Source: Polyangiaceae bacterium (GTDB lineage: Bacteria > Myxococcota_A > Polyangia > Polyangiales > Polyangiaceae). Taken from it: 49,288 bases of DNA. The stretch is from positions 1-49,288 of the forward strand of contig JALHPN010000039.1 in NCBI GenBank assembly GCA_022842465.1, written 5' to 3'. Within the stretch, counting starts at the first letter, position 1, and each line of letters opens with the position of its first letter. The translations under genes were made by a program, and so were the position numbers. Below, one piece after another: positions 1-8,347 of this stretch. The notes under the pieces were generated by a model. It searched no databases and was not told the origin of the DNA. It was given only the letters and a program-made list of their open reading frames with translations.

Positions 1-364
1 CGCGAATCCCGGGCGGCTCGTTCCCCGTCGGCTGCGAGGCCCCGCTCGCGTGACGTTCGGCGAGGTAACGGCCGAAGCCCTCGCTCTCGCGGTCGCGGGG
101 CGTCGCGCCGCCCGCGCCGCCGCTCGCCGGGTCGCTGTCCTCCCACGCGAGGCCCTGGAACCCCGAGCCGTCGCCGGAGCTCCCCCCGCCACCGTTGCAC
201 GATGCGTCCTGGCCGATGCACTGTCCTGCTCGGTCGGCGTGCTCGGCGACGGTCCGCGCGAGACCCTGGTAGGCCAGCACGCAGGCGACCGCCAGGAACG
301 CGGAGATCACCACGTACTCGACGACCTCGGCCCCGCGACGACGATGTCGGTGTTCGGTCCGCAA
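1..364 (-). CDS. Flp/TadE-like pilin protein, C-terminus cut by window edge
   Basis: The reverse strand encodes a short basic leader (TEHRHRRRGAEVVEY) followed by one hydrophobic helix (VVISAFLAVACVLAYQGLA) and then a Cys-, Gly- and Ser-rich tail (CIGQDASCNGGGG) that stays open to base 1. A Gly followed within five residues by Glu-Tyr at the helix start is the cleavage-site pattern of Flp/TadE prepilins, processed by TadV-type peptidases and assembled by Tad secretion machinery. No ATG lies in frame. The best start is TTG at 364, with a GGAG box six bases upstream; another TTG lies further upstream in the same frame. The long polar tail is unlike the minimal Flp pilins, so a TadE/TadF-like minor pilin is equally possible. 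No other Tad genes are visible in the window. Confidence 0.6.
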   Translation of the reverse strand, partial: MRTEHRHRRRGAEVVEYVVISAFLAVACVLAYQGLARTVAEHADRAGQCIGQDASCNGGGGSSGDGSGFQGLAWEDSDPASGGAGGATPRDRESEGFGRYLAERHASGASQPTGNEPPGIR

Positions 365-586
365 GCTCTGCTCCAGCCTTTCCGTCTCCCGTTCAACAAG
401 GTCCAAGCCAGCGTCGAGTCGCGGCGCGCACCTTGTGCGAGCTGGGGCAATGTCGGCCTTTTCCGTGTACCTCGGAGACACGGTGGGGCACCGTTTCCCC
501 AGGGGTGGCGAGGAAAAGATCCGCCTCACCCCCCCGCCCCGTGTCCGCGCCTTCTTTTCCGGGTTGCTCCGCGCGCAGCGCCTTCG

Positions 587-1924
587 TCAGCCGAGCGTCG
601 CCTCGAAGGCGCCGAGCGCCTCGCCGAGGGCGGCGAGGCTCTCCTCGAGCTCCGACGTCGTCGTCGTGAGCGGTGGCGCCACCATCACGCAGTTGAACTT
701 GCCGAAGGAGTAGACCCCGCGCTTGCGGAGCTCGACGTAGAGGTTCTTCATCACGCCCGGCCCCTCGCCGTGCCACGGGACGAGCGCCTCTTTCGTCTTC
801 TTGTCCTTCACGAGCTCGAGGGCGAAGAAGGCGCCGACGCCGCGTACGTCGCCGACGGTGCGATGCTTCTCGGCGAGCGACGCGAGGGCCGGGCGGATCA
901 TCGCCTCGAGCTCGCGCCCGCGCTCGAAGAGCTTCTCCTCCTGGTAGACGCGGACCGCGGCGAGGCCGGCGGCGACGCTCATCGGATGCCCGGAGTACGT
1001 GTGTCCGGAAGGCAGCGCGCGCGCGTCGAACGACGACGCGAGCTTCTCGCGCACCATCACGCCGCCGAGCGGGATGTACGCGGACGAGACGCCCTTCGCG
1101 AAGGTGATCATGTCCGGCACGACGCCGAACCGGGTCGACCCGAACGCGGCGCCGGTGCGGCCGAACCCCGTCATGACCTCATCCATCACGAGGAGGATCC
1201 CGTGCTTCGCGGTGAGCGCGCGGAGGGCAGGGAGGTAGCCCTCGGGGTAGACGATGACGCCGTTCGAGCCGACGACGGGCTCGATCACGATCGCCGCGAC
1301 GCGCTTCGGATCCTCGTGGACGAAGATGCGCTCGAGGTGCTCGATCGCTCTGTGGGTCTCCTCCTCCGCGGTCGTGGCGTGGAAGGGCGAACGGTAGGGG
1401 TACGGCGCGAAGAAGCGGGAGATCGACGGCGGGCCGGGCTCGCCGCCCCAGCGACGGTCCTCGCCGCTCATCATGATCGAGGTGCCCGTCGCGCCGTGGA
1501 AGGACCGGTACGCGGTGAGCACCTTGTGACGTCCCGTGAGCGCCCGCGCCATGCGGACGGCGTCGTCGTTCGACTCGGCGCCCGTCGTCGTGAAGAAGGT
1601 GCGGCATCCCTCGCCGTCGGTCGCCCAGGGGGAGATCTTCGAGAGCTCCTCGGCGAGCTCGGCGCGCTTGTCGTGGAAGAGCGACGGCGCGGCGTACCCG
1701 AGCGTCGCCGCCTGCTCCTGGATCGCGGCGACCACCTTGGGGTGACCGTGGCCGAGGTTCACCGCGATGAGCCCGCTCGCGAGGTCGAAGTACCTCTTGC
1801 CATCGGCGTCGTAGAGGTAGCGACCCTCGCCCCGGACGATGACCGGGGCTGCGAGGCCGCCCTGGGCCATCCAAGGGGTGAGGACGTACTTCGCATGGCG
1901 GGCCTGGATCTCGGCGGTGCTCAT
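587..1924 (-). CDS. class III PLP-dependent aminotransferase (omega-transaminase, taurine/beta-alanine:pyruvate type)
   Basis: This 445-residue protein has the length and layout of fold-type I class III aminotransferases. The N-terminal block YLYDADGKRYFDLASGL, the glycine-rich NLGHGHPKVV, the TTGAESNDDAVRMAR block around residue 115, the VIEPVVGS strand and VMDEVMTGFGRTG (PLP-binding Asp) are all present. The Schiff-base lysine is Lys277 in ITFAKGVSSAYIPLGG. Such enzymes move an amino group from an omega-amino donor to pyruvate or another oxo acid; the substrate cannot be read from sequence. It starts at ATG 1924 and is divergent from glpK with only 31 bp between the two start codons, so their promoters must overlap or lie inside the coding regions. 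A TGGGG/CCCCA inverted repeat (484-501) lies about 90 bp downstream of its stop and could help termination. Confidence 0.9.
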   Translation of the reverse strand: MSTAEIQARHAKYVLTPWMAQGGLAAPVIVRGEGRYLYDADGKRYFDLASGLIAVNLGHGHPKVVAAIQEQAATLGYAAPSLFHDKRAELAEELSKISPWATDGEGCRTFFTTTGAESNDDAVRMARALTGRHKVLTAYRSFHGATGTSIMMSGEDRRWGGEPGPPSISRFFAPYPYRSPFHATTAEEETHRAIEHLERIFVHEDPKRVAAIVIEPVVGSNGVIVYPEGYLPALRALTAKHGILLVMDEVMTGFGRTGAAFGSTRFGVVPDMITFAKGVSSAYIPLGGVMVREKLASSFDARALPSGHTYSGHPMSVAAGLAAVRVYQEEKLFERGRELEAMIRPALASLAEKHRTVGDVRGVGAFFALELVKDKKTKEALVPWHGEGPGVMKNLYVELRKRGVYSFGKFNCVMVAPPLTTTTSELEESLAALGEALGAFEATLG

Positions 1925-1955
1925 CGGGGCCGATCATAGATTACCCTCGCGATCC

Positions 1956-3437
1956 ATGGCGAAGCACCTGCTCGCGATCGATCAAGGCACCACCGGATCC
2001 ACGGCCATCGTCGTCACCCTCGAGGGGGCGACGCTCGGGAAGAAGAACGTCGAGTTCCCGCAGCACTTTCCGCAGCCGGCGTGGGTCGAGCACGACGCGG
2101 AGGAGATCTGGGGGAGCGTGGCGGAGGCGGTCCTGGGCGCGCTCGCGGCCGCGAAGGTCGACGGCGCCGACATCGCGGCGATCGGCATCACGAACCAGCG
2201 CGAGACGACGCTCGTGTGGGACCGCGCGAGCGGGCGGCCGATTCATCGCGCCATCGTCTGGCAGGACCGGCGGACCGCGGCGACCTGTGATCGCCTCAAG
2301 GCCGAGGGCGCCACGGCGCTCGTGCGTCGGAAGACGGGCCTCGTCATCGACGCGTACTTCTCCGGCACCAAGATCGCGTGGCTGCTCGATCACGTGGACG
2401 GGGCCCGCGCGCGCGCCGATCGCGGCGAGCTCGCGTTCGGCACCATCGACACGTTCCTCGTGAGTCGCCTCACCGGGGGCGCGGTCCACGCCACCGACGT
2501 GACGAACGCGTCGCGCACGCTCCTCATGGACCTCGATCGCCTGGCCTGGGACGACGAGATGCTCGCGCTCTTCCACGTCCCGCGCTCCGTGCTGCCGACG
2601 ATCGTGCCGAGCGCCGGCGAGATCGGCCGGACGAAGGGACTCTCCTTCCTCCCCGACGGCGTTCCGATCACGGGAATCGCCGGCGATCAGCAGGCTGCCC
2701 TCTTCGGTCAGGCGTGCTTCACGGAGGGCGACGCGAAGTGCACGTACGGCACGGGTGCCTTCGCGCTGATGAACATCGGGAGCAAGGCGACGGCGAGCGA
2801 GTTCGGTCTCGTCACGACGGTCGCCTGGCAGATCGCGGGGAAGACCACGTATGCCCTCGAAGGAAGCGCGTTCATCGCAGGCGCCGCCGTCCAGTGGCTC
2901 CGCGACGGGCTCGGCCTCATCCGGAGCGCGGACGAGATCGAGGCGCTCGCCGCGAGCGTCCCGTCGAGCGACGGCGTCGCCTTCGTGCCCGCGCTCGCCG
3001 GCCTCGGCGCGCCGTGGTGGGACCAGGCCGCGCGCGGCATGATCACCGGGCTCACCCGCGGGACGACGAAGGCGCACCTCGCGCGGGCGACCCTGGAGGG
3101 CATCGCGTTCGAGGTGTGGGATCTCCTCGACGCGATGACGAAGGACGCCAAGCGCGGCCTCAACACGCTCAAGGTCGACGGAGGCGCGGCGCGGAACGAT
3201 CTGCTCGTCCAGTTCCAGTCCGACATCGCCAAGGTCGAGGTCGCGAGGCCGACGGAGGTCGAGTCGACCGGACGAGGTGCGGCGATGCTGGCCGGCGTCG
3301 GCGCCGGGCTGTCCGACCTCGATGCCGCCGCGCGGATGGTGAAGCTCGACCGCACCTTCACGCCCTCGATGAGGGACGACGAGCGCGCTGCGCACCTCGC
3401 GCGCTGGACCGACGCGATCCGCCGGACGCGGAGCTGA
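1956..3437 (+). CDS. glpK: glycerol kinase
   Basis: This gene encodes a 493-residue FGGY-family carbohydrate kinase that phosphorylates glycerol to sn-glycerol 3-phosphate. The N-terminal phosphate-binding loop (AIDQGTTGST), the ITNQRETTLVWDR and IVWQDRRTA substrate blocks, the GIAGDQQAALFGQ strand, YGTGAFALMN and the C-terminal LKVDGGAARNDLL adenine-binding block are all typical of GlpK, and the length matches the family. The ATG at 1956 gives a start (MAKHLLAIDQGTT) that aligns with known glycerol kinases; the reading frame is open further upstream but that part overlaps the aminotransferase. No glpF or glpD is adjacent. gpsA, which also handles glycerol 3-phosphate, lies about 21 kb away. 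Confidence 0.96.
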   Translation: MAKHLLAIDQGTTGSTAIVVTLEGATLGKKNVEFPQHFPQPAWVEHDAEEIWGSVAEAVLGALAAAKVDGADIAAIGITNQRETTLVWDRASGRPIHRAIVWQDRRTAATCDRLKAEGATALVRRKTGLVIDAYFSGTKIAWLLDHVDGARARADRGELAFGTIDTFLVSRLTGGAVHATDVTNASRTLLMDLDRLAWDDEMLALFHVPRSVLPTIVPSAGEIGRTKGLSFLPDGVPITGIAGDQQAALFGQACFTEGDAKCTYGTGAFALMNIGSKATASEFGLVTTVAWQIAGKTTYALEGSAFIAGAAVQWLRDGLGLIRSADEIEALAASVPSSDGVAFVPALAGLGAPWWDQAARGMITGLTRGTTKAHLARATLEGIAFEVWDLLDAMTKDAKRGLNTLKVDGGAARNDLLVQFQSDIAKVEVARPTEVESTGRGAAMLAGVGAGLSDLDAAARMVKLDRTFTPSMRDDERAAHLARWTDAIRRTRS

Positions 3438-3664
3438 GGTGCCGGATCACGCGACGGGATGTAGGCCCTGGTGCGAAGAAAAAGCGGAAGGCGTCGCTCC
3501 CGTCTTCGATCGCCTTTCGCGAAGGGCGTCGTCGTGCGACGCTACCGGTTGCTTTTGCCTAGCCTAACGGGCGCTCACGCCGTCCAGCCCACGGTGCGTT
3601 CGCTCGCCGCTCCTCTGCTCCGTCAACGGGAGCCCTGTGTGCTTGCTTTCGAAGGGAGAACATC

Positions 3665-4492
3665 ATGACCGACCGTCCGTCGACGGCACCCGCGCGCGAC
3701 GTCCCCGTGGACTGGGAGGCGCTCGAAGACGCGTTCGAGAACAACGCCCCCGAGGTCCACAGCTATCTGCACCTCACGACCGGTGAGGTCCTGCGCGTGG
3801 TGGACGGGGTCGCCGACCCGCAGATGCACGCGCGGATCAGCGCCGACACGAACTACCTCCGGATCGATCCGGTCAGCTCCCGCGAGCAGTACCGCTGGAT
3901 GGAGCGCTTCATCCCGATGGTCGACGATGCCGAGCTGCGCGGGAAGCTCGCCCACGCCATCGACGGCAAGGGCGCCTTTCGCCGCTTCAAGGACGTGCTC
4001 ATGACGTACAACGCGGATCGCGAGCGCTGGTTCGCCTTCCGCAGCGAGCGCCTCCGGACGTTCATGGAGGCGTGGCTGACCGCGCATGCGATCGTCGCCG
4101 TTCCCCGCCCGACGTGGGGCGACGGACCGCCCTCCGTCGAGGAGATGCCCGAGAGCCTCGTCCCGCTGAGCGCGCCGAGCGTCCCGTCGACGACGGATCT
4201 CGACGCGGCTCCGAAGTCGCAGAGCGGTCGCCGCCAGCGCAACGCCGAGGCGCTCCGCCTCCAGCTGAAGGAGCTGTCCGAGGCCGTCGGTCCGCGCGAG
4301 CTCGACCTCCTCGTGTCCTTCGCCGAGTTCTTGAAGGCCCGGAGGGCGGCGCGCGGCTTCGCGCACCACCACGAGCACATGCGCGAGGAGCGCGAGTCGG
4401 CCATCTCCCAGAGGGCCCCGCGCCCGGCGGACGCGCCGCCGTCGTCTCCTTCCCTCGAGATCCGCGCCGAGAAGGGAAGCACGAGCTCCTGA
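3665..4492 (+). CDS. UPF0158 family protein
   Basis: This 275-residue cytoplasmic protein carries the UPF0158 signature: a segment ending in SSREQYRWMERFIPMVDD, then the strongly conserved GKGAFRRFKDVL and an RERWFAFRSERLR block, all within residues 70-140. The family has no established biochemical function. The C-terminal half (about 150-275) is a variable charged region with a predicted helical stretch (RQRNAEALRLQLKELSEAVG) and is probably lineage-specific. A GGGAGA ribosome site sits just upstream of ATG 3665. It is the first gene of a close run: the next starts 6 bases after its stop. The 227 bp upstream (3438-3664) holds the presumed promoter but no convincing -35/-10 pair was found. 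Confidence 0.82.
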   Translation: MTDRPSTAPARDVPVDWEALEDAFENNAPEVHSYLHLTTGEVLRVVDGVADPQMHARISADTNYLRIDPVSSREQYRWMERFIPMVDDAELRGKLAHAIDGKGAFRRFKDVLMTYNADRERWFAFRSERLRTFMEAWLTAHAIVAVPRPTWGDGPPSVEEMPESLVPLSAPSVPSTTDLDAAPKSQSGRRQRNAEALRLQLKELSEAVGPRELDLLVSFAEFLKARRAARGFAHHHEHMREERESAISQRAPRPADAPPSSPSLEIRAEKGSTSS

Positions 4493-4497
4493 TCCGA

Positions 4498-5277
4498 ATG
4501 CGTGGCTCGTCGATCCTCGCCGGGATGACGCTCGCCGCCGTCGCTGCGCTCGCAGCGCCGGCGCGCGCGCAGGGGAGCTCTTCCACGGGCGCGGGCGCCC
4601 CGGCCGTCACCCTGGACCGCACCCTCGTCCGCTTCGTCTCCGCCGAGACGGGGGGCAGCGCACGACCGCGCTTCCTGAGCGAGCGGGAGGTCGCCTTCTT
4701 CACGCGCGTCGAGGCGCTCGTCGAGCAGGCGGATCTTCCCGAGGGGCTCTATCCCGAGCGCTACGTGCGCGCCGCGGTCGACCGCCTCGTCGCCCGGACG
4801 ATGCTCGCGGCGCTCCTCGTCCAGCGCGGCACGGAGGTCCCGGACCTCCCGAAGCGGGCAGCGGAGGCGCGGGCCGATCTCGAGGCGCGCATCGGCGGAG
4901 CTGCCGTGCTCTCGGCCCTGCTCCTGAGCGAGGGCATCGACGAGAGCGAGCTCTCGGCCTTCCTCCGCGATCAGGCGCGCGCGACGTACTACGTCGATCG
5001 CGCGATCGGCCCGATCCTCGCCGTCACGGAGGACCAGCTCCGTGAAGCGCATCGGAGCGCGACCCATCCATTCCGCGGGCTCCGCCTCGACGACGCGCGC
5101 CCGCGTCTGCGTGTCTGGCTCGTGAACGAGCGCCTCCGCGCCGCCGAGCTCGAGTTCCTCCAGGGCGCACGCGGTCGCATCAAGATCGCGACGAACGCGG
5201 CGCCCGCCCCTCCGGAAAGCCTCCTCTCGAACGCTCCCGCGATCCCTCCCGCGATGCCCCAACCTCCTCGGCCATGA
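4498..5277 (+). CDS. exported protein resembling the SurA/PpiC N-terminal domain
   Basis: The 259-residue product begins with a Sec signal peptide (MRGSSILAGMTLAAVAALAA, cleavage near ARAQ). The mature part is almost entirely helical and charged, with LSEREVAFFTRVEALVEQ, repeated VARTMLAALLVQR-type helices and a TEDQLREAHRS block. This pattern is like the chaperone segment of periplasmic peptidyl-prolyl isomerases (SurA_N), but no parvulin catalytic domain is present. The last 25 residues are a Pro/Ala tail. The stop overlaps the ATG of the CDF transporter by four bases (ATGA), which indicates translational coupling. The family assignment rests on pattern alone; a plain hypothetical periplasmic protein is the alternative. 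Confidence 0.65.
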   Translation: MRGSSILAGMTLAAVAALAAPARAQGSSSTGAGAPAVTLDRTLVRFVSAETGGSARPRFLSEREVAFFTRVEALVEQADLPEGLYPERYVRAAVDRLVARTMLAALLVQRGTEVPDLPKRAAEARADLEARIGGAAVLSALLLSEGIDESELSAFLRDQARATYYVDRAIGPILAVTEDQLREAHRSATHPFRGLRLDDARPRLRVWLVNERLRAAELEFLQGARGRIKIATNAAPAPPESLLSNAPAIPPAMPQPPRP

Positions 5278-6287
5278 GCGCGCACGACACGAAGCCAGAC
5301 ACGAAGAAGGTCGTCATCGCGGCCCTGATCGGCAACCTCGCCATCGCCGCGTGCAAGTTCGGCGCGGCGTTCCTGTCCGGCTCGACCGCCACGCTCGCGG
5401 AGGCGGTGCACTCCGTCGCCGACACGGGCAACCAGGGCCTCCTCCTCATCGGGATGCACCTCGCGATGCGTCCGCCGGACGAGCGCTTCCCCTTCGGGCG
5501 CTCCGGAGAGAAGTACTTCTGGCCCTTCGTGGTCGCCTTGATGCTGTTCTCGGTCGGCGGCGCCTTCGCGATCTACGACGGCATCCATCACATCCGCCAC
5601 CCGGTCACGGAGCACGGCTCACGGCTCTGGAGCTACGGGGTCCTCGGCGTCTCGCTCGTCTTCGAGGCGATGAGCTTCAAGGTCGCGTACGGCGAGTTCA
5701 AGGTGCTCGCGAAGGGACGCCACTGGCTCACCGCGGTGCGGGAAGCGCGCGACCCGACGATCCCGCTCGTGCTCGCGGAGGACACGACGGCGCTCGTCGG
5801 CCTCGCGATCGCCTTCTTCGCGGTGCTCGCCGCGGACGTCAGCGGCATCGGCATGCTCGACCCGCTCGGCAGCGTGCTCATCGGCACTCTCCTCTGCGGC
5901 GTGGCGGTGGCGCTCGCCCGGATCACGCACACCCTGCTCATCGGCGCGAGCGCGGATCCGGAGGACGAGGGCCACGCGCTCGAGCTGACGGAGGGGACCC
6001 CCGGCGTCGAGAAGGTGACCCAGCTCCTCACGTTCCACGTCGGGCCCGACGTCGCGATCCTCTCGATGAAGATCGCCTTCGTGCCGACGATGACGGCCGG
6101 GCAGATCGAGGACTGCATCAACGAGATGGAGCGCCGCATCCGCGCCGAGATCCCGACGATGCGGAAGATCTTCGTCGAGGTCGACGCCCACGGCGACGGA
6201 CGGGGCCTCGACCGCGCGCGGAGGGCCTGGGCCTCCGTGAAGAAGTCCGAGACCGCCGCGTACGGGCCGGCCGCGGCCGCCGAGTGA
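5274..6287 (+). CDS. cation diffusion facilitator (CDF) family transporter
   Basis: This 337-residue inner-membrane protein has about six helices. The first helix is KKVVIAALIGNLAIAACKFG, and the second carries the metal-site motif LAEAVHSVADTGNQG (HxxxD). RFPFGRSGEKYFWPF fills the loop before the third helix, and a later helix contains VLAEDTTALVGLA, where Glu-Asp replaces the usual HxxxD. The cytosolic C-terminal domain (about 230-310) has the ferredoxin-like fold pattern ending in IFVEVDAHGDG. CDF proteins export Zn2+, Mn2+, Fe2+ or Co2+ by proton exchange. The variant second metal site places this in the less-studied ZnT9-like branch, so the metal is uncertain. It overlaps the preceding gene by ATGA and the next gene starts four bases after its stop. 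Confidence 0.88.
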   Translation: MSAHDTKPDTKKVVIAALIGNLAIAACKFGAAFLSGSTATLAEAVHSVADTGNQGLLLIGMHLAMRPPDERFPFGRSGEKYFWPFVVALMLFSVGGAFAIYDGIHHIRHPVTEHGSRLWSYGVLGVSLVFEAMSFKVAYGEFKVLAKGRHWLTAVREARDPTIPLVLAEDTTALVGLAIAFFAVLAADVSGIGMLDPLGSVLIGTLLCGVAVALARITHTLLIGASADPEDEGHALELTEGTPGVEKVTQLLTFHVGPDVAILSMKIAFVPTMTAGQIEDCINEMERRIRAEIPTMRKIFVEVDAHGDGRGLDRARRAWASVKKSETAAYGPAAAAE

Positions 6288-6291
6288 CGAC

Positions 6292-7320
6292 GTGAGCCCG
6301 CGTCGCTTGACGCTCGGCCTCGTCGTCCTCGCCGTGCTCGCCACCTTCCTCCCTCCCCGCGGCCGCGCTGCGGTGCCGAGGCGCGACACGGCGAGCGCGC
6401 CGGTCGCCCGCATCGGCCTCGTCTTCGACGTCGGCGGGCGAGGGGACAAATCCTTCAACGACGCCGCCTTCGACGGCGTCGCGCGCGCGGAGAGGGAGCT
6501 CGGCGTCGAGGCGAGCTACCTCGAGCCGGCGAGCACGGAGGACCGCGAGGCTGCCCTCCGCCTCTTCGCCGCGCGAGGTTTCGACCTCGTCATCGGCGTC
6601 GGCTTCATCTTCTCGAGCGATGTCGACGCCGTCGCCGCGGCCTATCCCAACGTGCATTTTGCATGCGTCGATTACGCGCCTTCCCCGAGCGGCGTCCCGC
6701 CCAACGTCGCCGCGCTCGCCTTCCGCGAGGAGGAGGGCTCCTTCCTCGTCGGCGCCGTCGCGGGGCTCCTCTCGAAGACGGGGCACGTCGGCTTCGTCGG
6801 GGGCATGGCCGGCCCGCTGATCCGGAAGTTCGAGGTCGGCTACGCGGAGGGGGTGAAGGCGGCGTGCCCCACGTGCGTCGTGCACGCCGGGTACGCCGGC
6901 GCGACGCCCGACGCCTTTCGCGACCCGGCGAGGGGCAAGGCGCTCGCGAACGCGCAGATCGCGGCAGGGAGCGACGTCGTCTACCACGCCGCTGGCGCCT
7001 CCGGGCACGGCGTCTTCGAGGCGGCGAAGGACGCTCGCGCGCTCGCGATCGGAGTCGACGCCGACCAGCACGACGAGATGCCGGGCACCGTGGTGACGAG
7101 CATGGTGAAGCGCGGGGACGTCGCCGTCTTCGAGATCGTGAAGGAGGCGGCGGAGAAGCGCTTCTCGCCCGGGATGCGGGTCTTCGGCCTCCGCGAGGGC
7201 GGCGTGGACTACGTGCACGAGGGGCCCCACGCCGCGGGCATCCCGGACGACGTGAAGCGGAAGGTGGAGGCGCTCCGCGACGCGGTCGTCCGTGGGGACG
7301 TCCGCGTGAACGCGCGTTGA
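6292..7320 (+). CDS. BMP family (PnrA/TmpC-like) substrate-binding protein
   Basis: This 342-residue secreted protein starts at a GTG. It has an N-terminal signal peptide (RRLTLGLVVLAVLATFLPP, cleavage near GRAAV) without a lipobox cysteine. The mature domain opens with IGLVFDVGGRGDKSFNDAA, the hallmark of the BMP family, followed by FDLVIGVGFIF, YPNVHFACVDYAPS, GHVGFVGGMAGPLIRKFEVGY, YHAAGASGHGVFEAA and IGVDADQHDEMPGTVVTSMVK. Family members bind purine nucleosides or related small molecules and feed an ABC importer. No permease or ATPase gene is next to it, so it is an orphan binding protein at the end of the run with UPF0158, the SurA-N-like protein and CDF. Confidence 0.9.
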   Translation: MSPRRLTLGLVVLAVLATFLPPRGRAAVPRRDTASAPVARIGLVFDVGGRGDKSFNDAAFDGVARAERELGVEASYLEPASTEDREAALRLFAARGFDLVIGVGFIFSSDVDAVAAAYPNVHFACVDYAPSPSGVPPNVAALAFREEEGSFLVGAVAGLLSKTGHVGFVGGMAGPLIRKFEVGYAEGVKAACPTCVVHAGYAGATPDAFRDPARGKALANAQIAAGSDVVYHAAGASGHGVFEAAKDARALAIGVDADQHDEMPGTVVTSMVKRGDVAVFEIVKEAAEKRFSPGMRVFGLREGGVDYVHEGPHAAGIPDDVKRKVEALRDAVVRGDVRVNAR

Positions 7321-7323
7321 CCC

Positions 7324-7372
7324 CCTGACACGTGCACGCCGGTGGGCGCAGGCTGCGCGGGCCTGTCACGTG
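7324..7372. promoter_or_regulatory. paired CACGTG repeats flanking a small hairpin
   Basis: CCTGACACGTG (7324-7334) and CCTGTCACGTG (7362-7372) are direct repeats with one mismatch, and each contains the palindrome CACGTG. Between them is a perfect short hairpin, GCGCA-GGC-TGCGC (7346-7358). The outer palindromes can also pair with each other to make a nested stem. The element begins four bases after the BMP gene stop and about 110 bp before the protease start. It could be a terminator without a T-tract, a two-site operator, or chance in GC-rich DNA. Confidence 0.3.
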
Positions 7373-7479
7373 AAGCGCCAGATCGCGGCTCGAGGCGCCT
7401 GTGCGCGGGAGAATCGGGGGTTCGGCGCGTGGATCGCGTGGGCACCGCGCTCGGCGCGCATCGTGCAACCGCGCCCGTC

Positions 7480-8292
7480 ATGCGCCTCCCTCGCCGCATC
7501 CTTCCTTGTCTTCTCGCCTTCTTCGCGCTGACGGGCTGTGCCTACCCTGACAGCGAAGTCGTGACGGAGCCCGACTCCCCGCCGCCGTCGCCCGTGGCGG
7601 CGACGCCTGCTCCGCCTCCGGCGGTGAAGAGGCCTCAGGCCGAGCCGCCGGCCGTCGTCACGCCGGCGACGGAGGGCGCGTCCGCGGAGGTCGTCTACGT
7701 CTTCATGCGCGGCCACGATCGGTCTGGCTGGATGTGCACCGGCACGCTCGTCGGACCGCGCACCGTCGTCACGGCGGCGCACTGCCTCGATCCGGCGGCG
7801 TTCGCGAGCTACGAGATCGTCGCCCCGCTCGTGGCGGGCAAGCCCCGCGTCTCGGCCTCGAAGCCGCGGATCTTCGGCGGCAGCTACGAGGCGGTGGAGA
7901 ACCCCGACATCGGCTGGCTCACGCTCGACGAGGCCATCGCGCTCCCGGCCTACGCGGAGCTCACGGACGTCGTCGCGCGCGTCGACGCGGGGGAAGCGCT
8001 CGAGGCAGCGGCGGTCGTCCGCACGTCGGAGCTCCCGGAGGCGCCGCTCGTCGAGACCTCGGCGATGCCGCTCGCCTCGGGCGTTCCGCTCGGGTACCAG
8101 CACGGGTTCACGTTGCCGCTCTTCTCGAAGGGCGGCGACTCGGGGGCGGGCGTGTTCCTCGTCGAGGGGGGCAAGCGTACGCACAAGCTCATCGGCGTCG
8201 CGCGGCAGCCCGAGCCCGAGCGGTCGCTCGATCACCTGACGCGCATCGACGCCGCGTTCCTCGCCTTTTACGCGGAGAACCGCTCGAACTGA
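7480..8292 (+). CDS. trypsin-like serine protease, predicted lipoprotein
   Basis: From ATG 7480 the product is 270 residues. A lipoprotein signal peptide (RRILPCLLAFFALTGC) is followed by a Pro/Ala linker of about 50 residues and then a chymotrypsin-fold S1 domain. The catalytic triad is visible: His101 in VTAAHCLD, Asp143 in NPDIGWL and Ser221 in GGDSGAGVF. The domain is close to the minimum length for an S1 peptidase. The frame stays open upstream to 7342, but that extension is Arg-rich and would place the signal peptide internally, so 7480 is preferred. The lipobox suggests anchoring to a membrane, probably facing the periplasm or cell surface. The substrate is unknown. Confidence 0.85.
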   Translation: MRLPRRILPCLLAFFALTGCAYPDSEVVTEPDSPPPSPVAATPAPPPAVKRPQAEPPAVVTPATEGASAEVVYVFMRGHDRSGWMCTGTLVGPRTVVTAAHCLDPAAFASYEIVAPLVAGKPRVSASKPRIFGGSYEAVENPDIGWLTLDEAIALPAYAELTDVVARVDAGEALEAAAVVRTSELPEAPLVETSAMPLASGVPLGYQHGFTLPLFSKGGDSGAGVFLVEGGKRTHKLIGVARQPEPERSLDHLTRIDAAFLAFYAENRSN

Positions 8293-8347
8293 GCATCGAC
8301 GCAGGCGCGGCTGCCGAGTAGCGTGGGATCCCCCTCGGAGGAGTCCC

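Noticed and set aside
50..1939. A 629-codon forward frame
   Set aside because: It lies antisense to the aminotransferase and pilin genes and its Arg/Glu-rich composition is that of a shadow frame.
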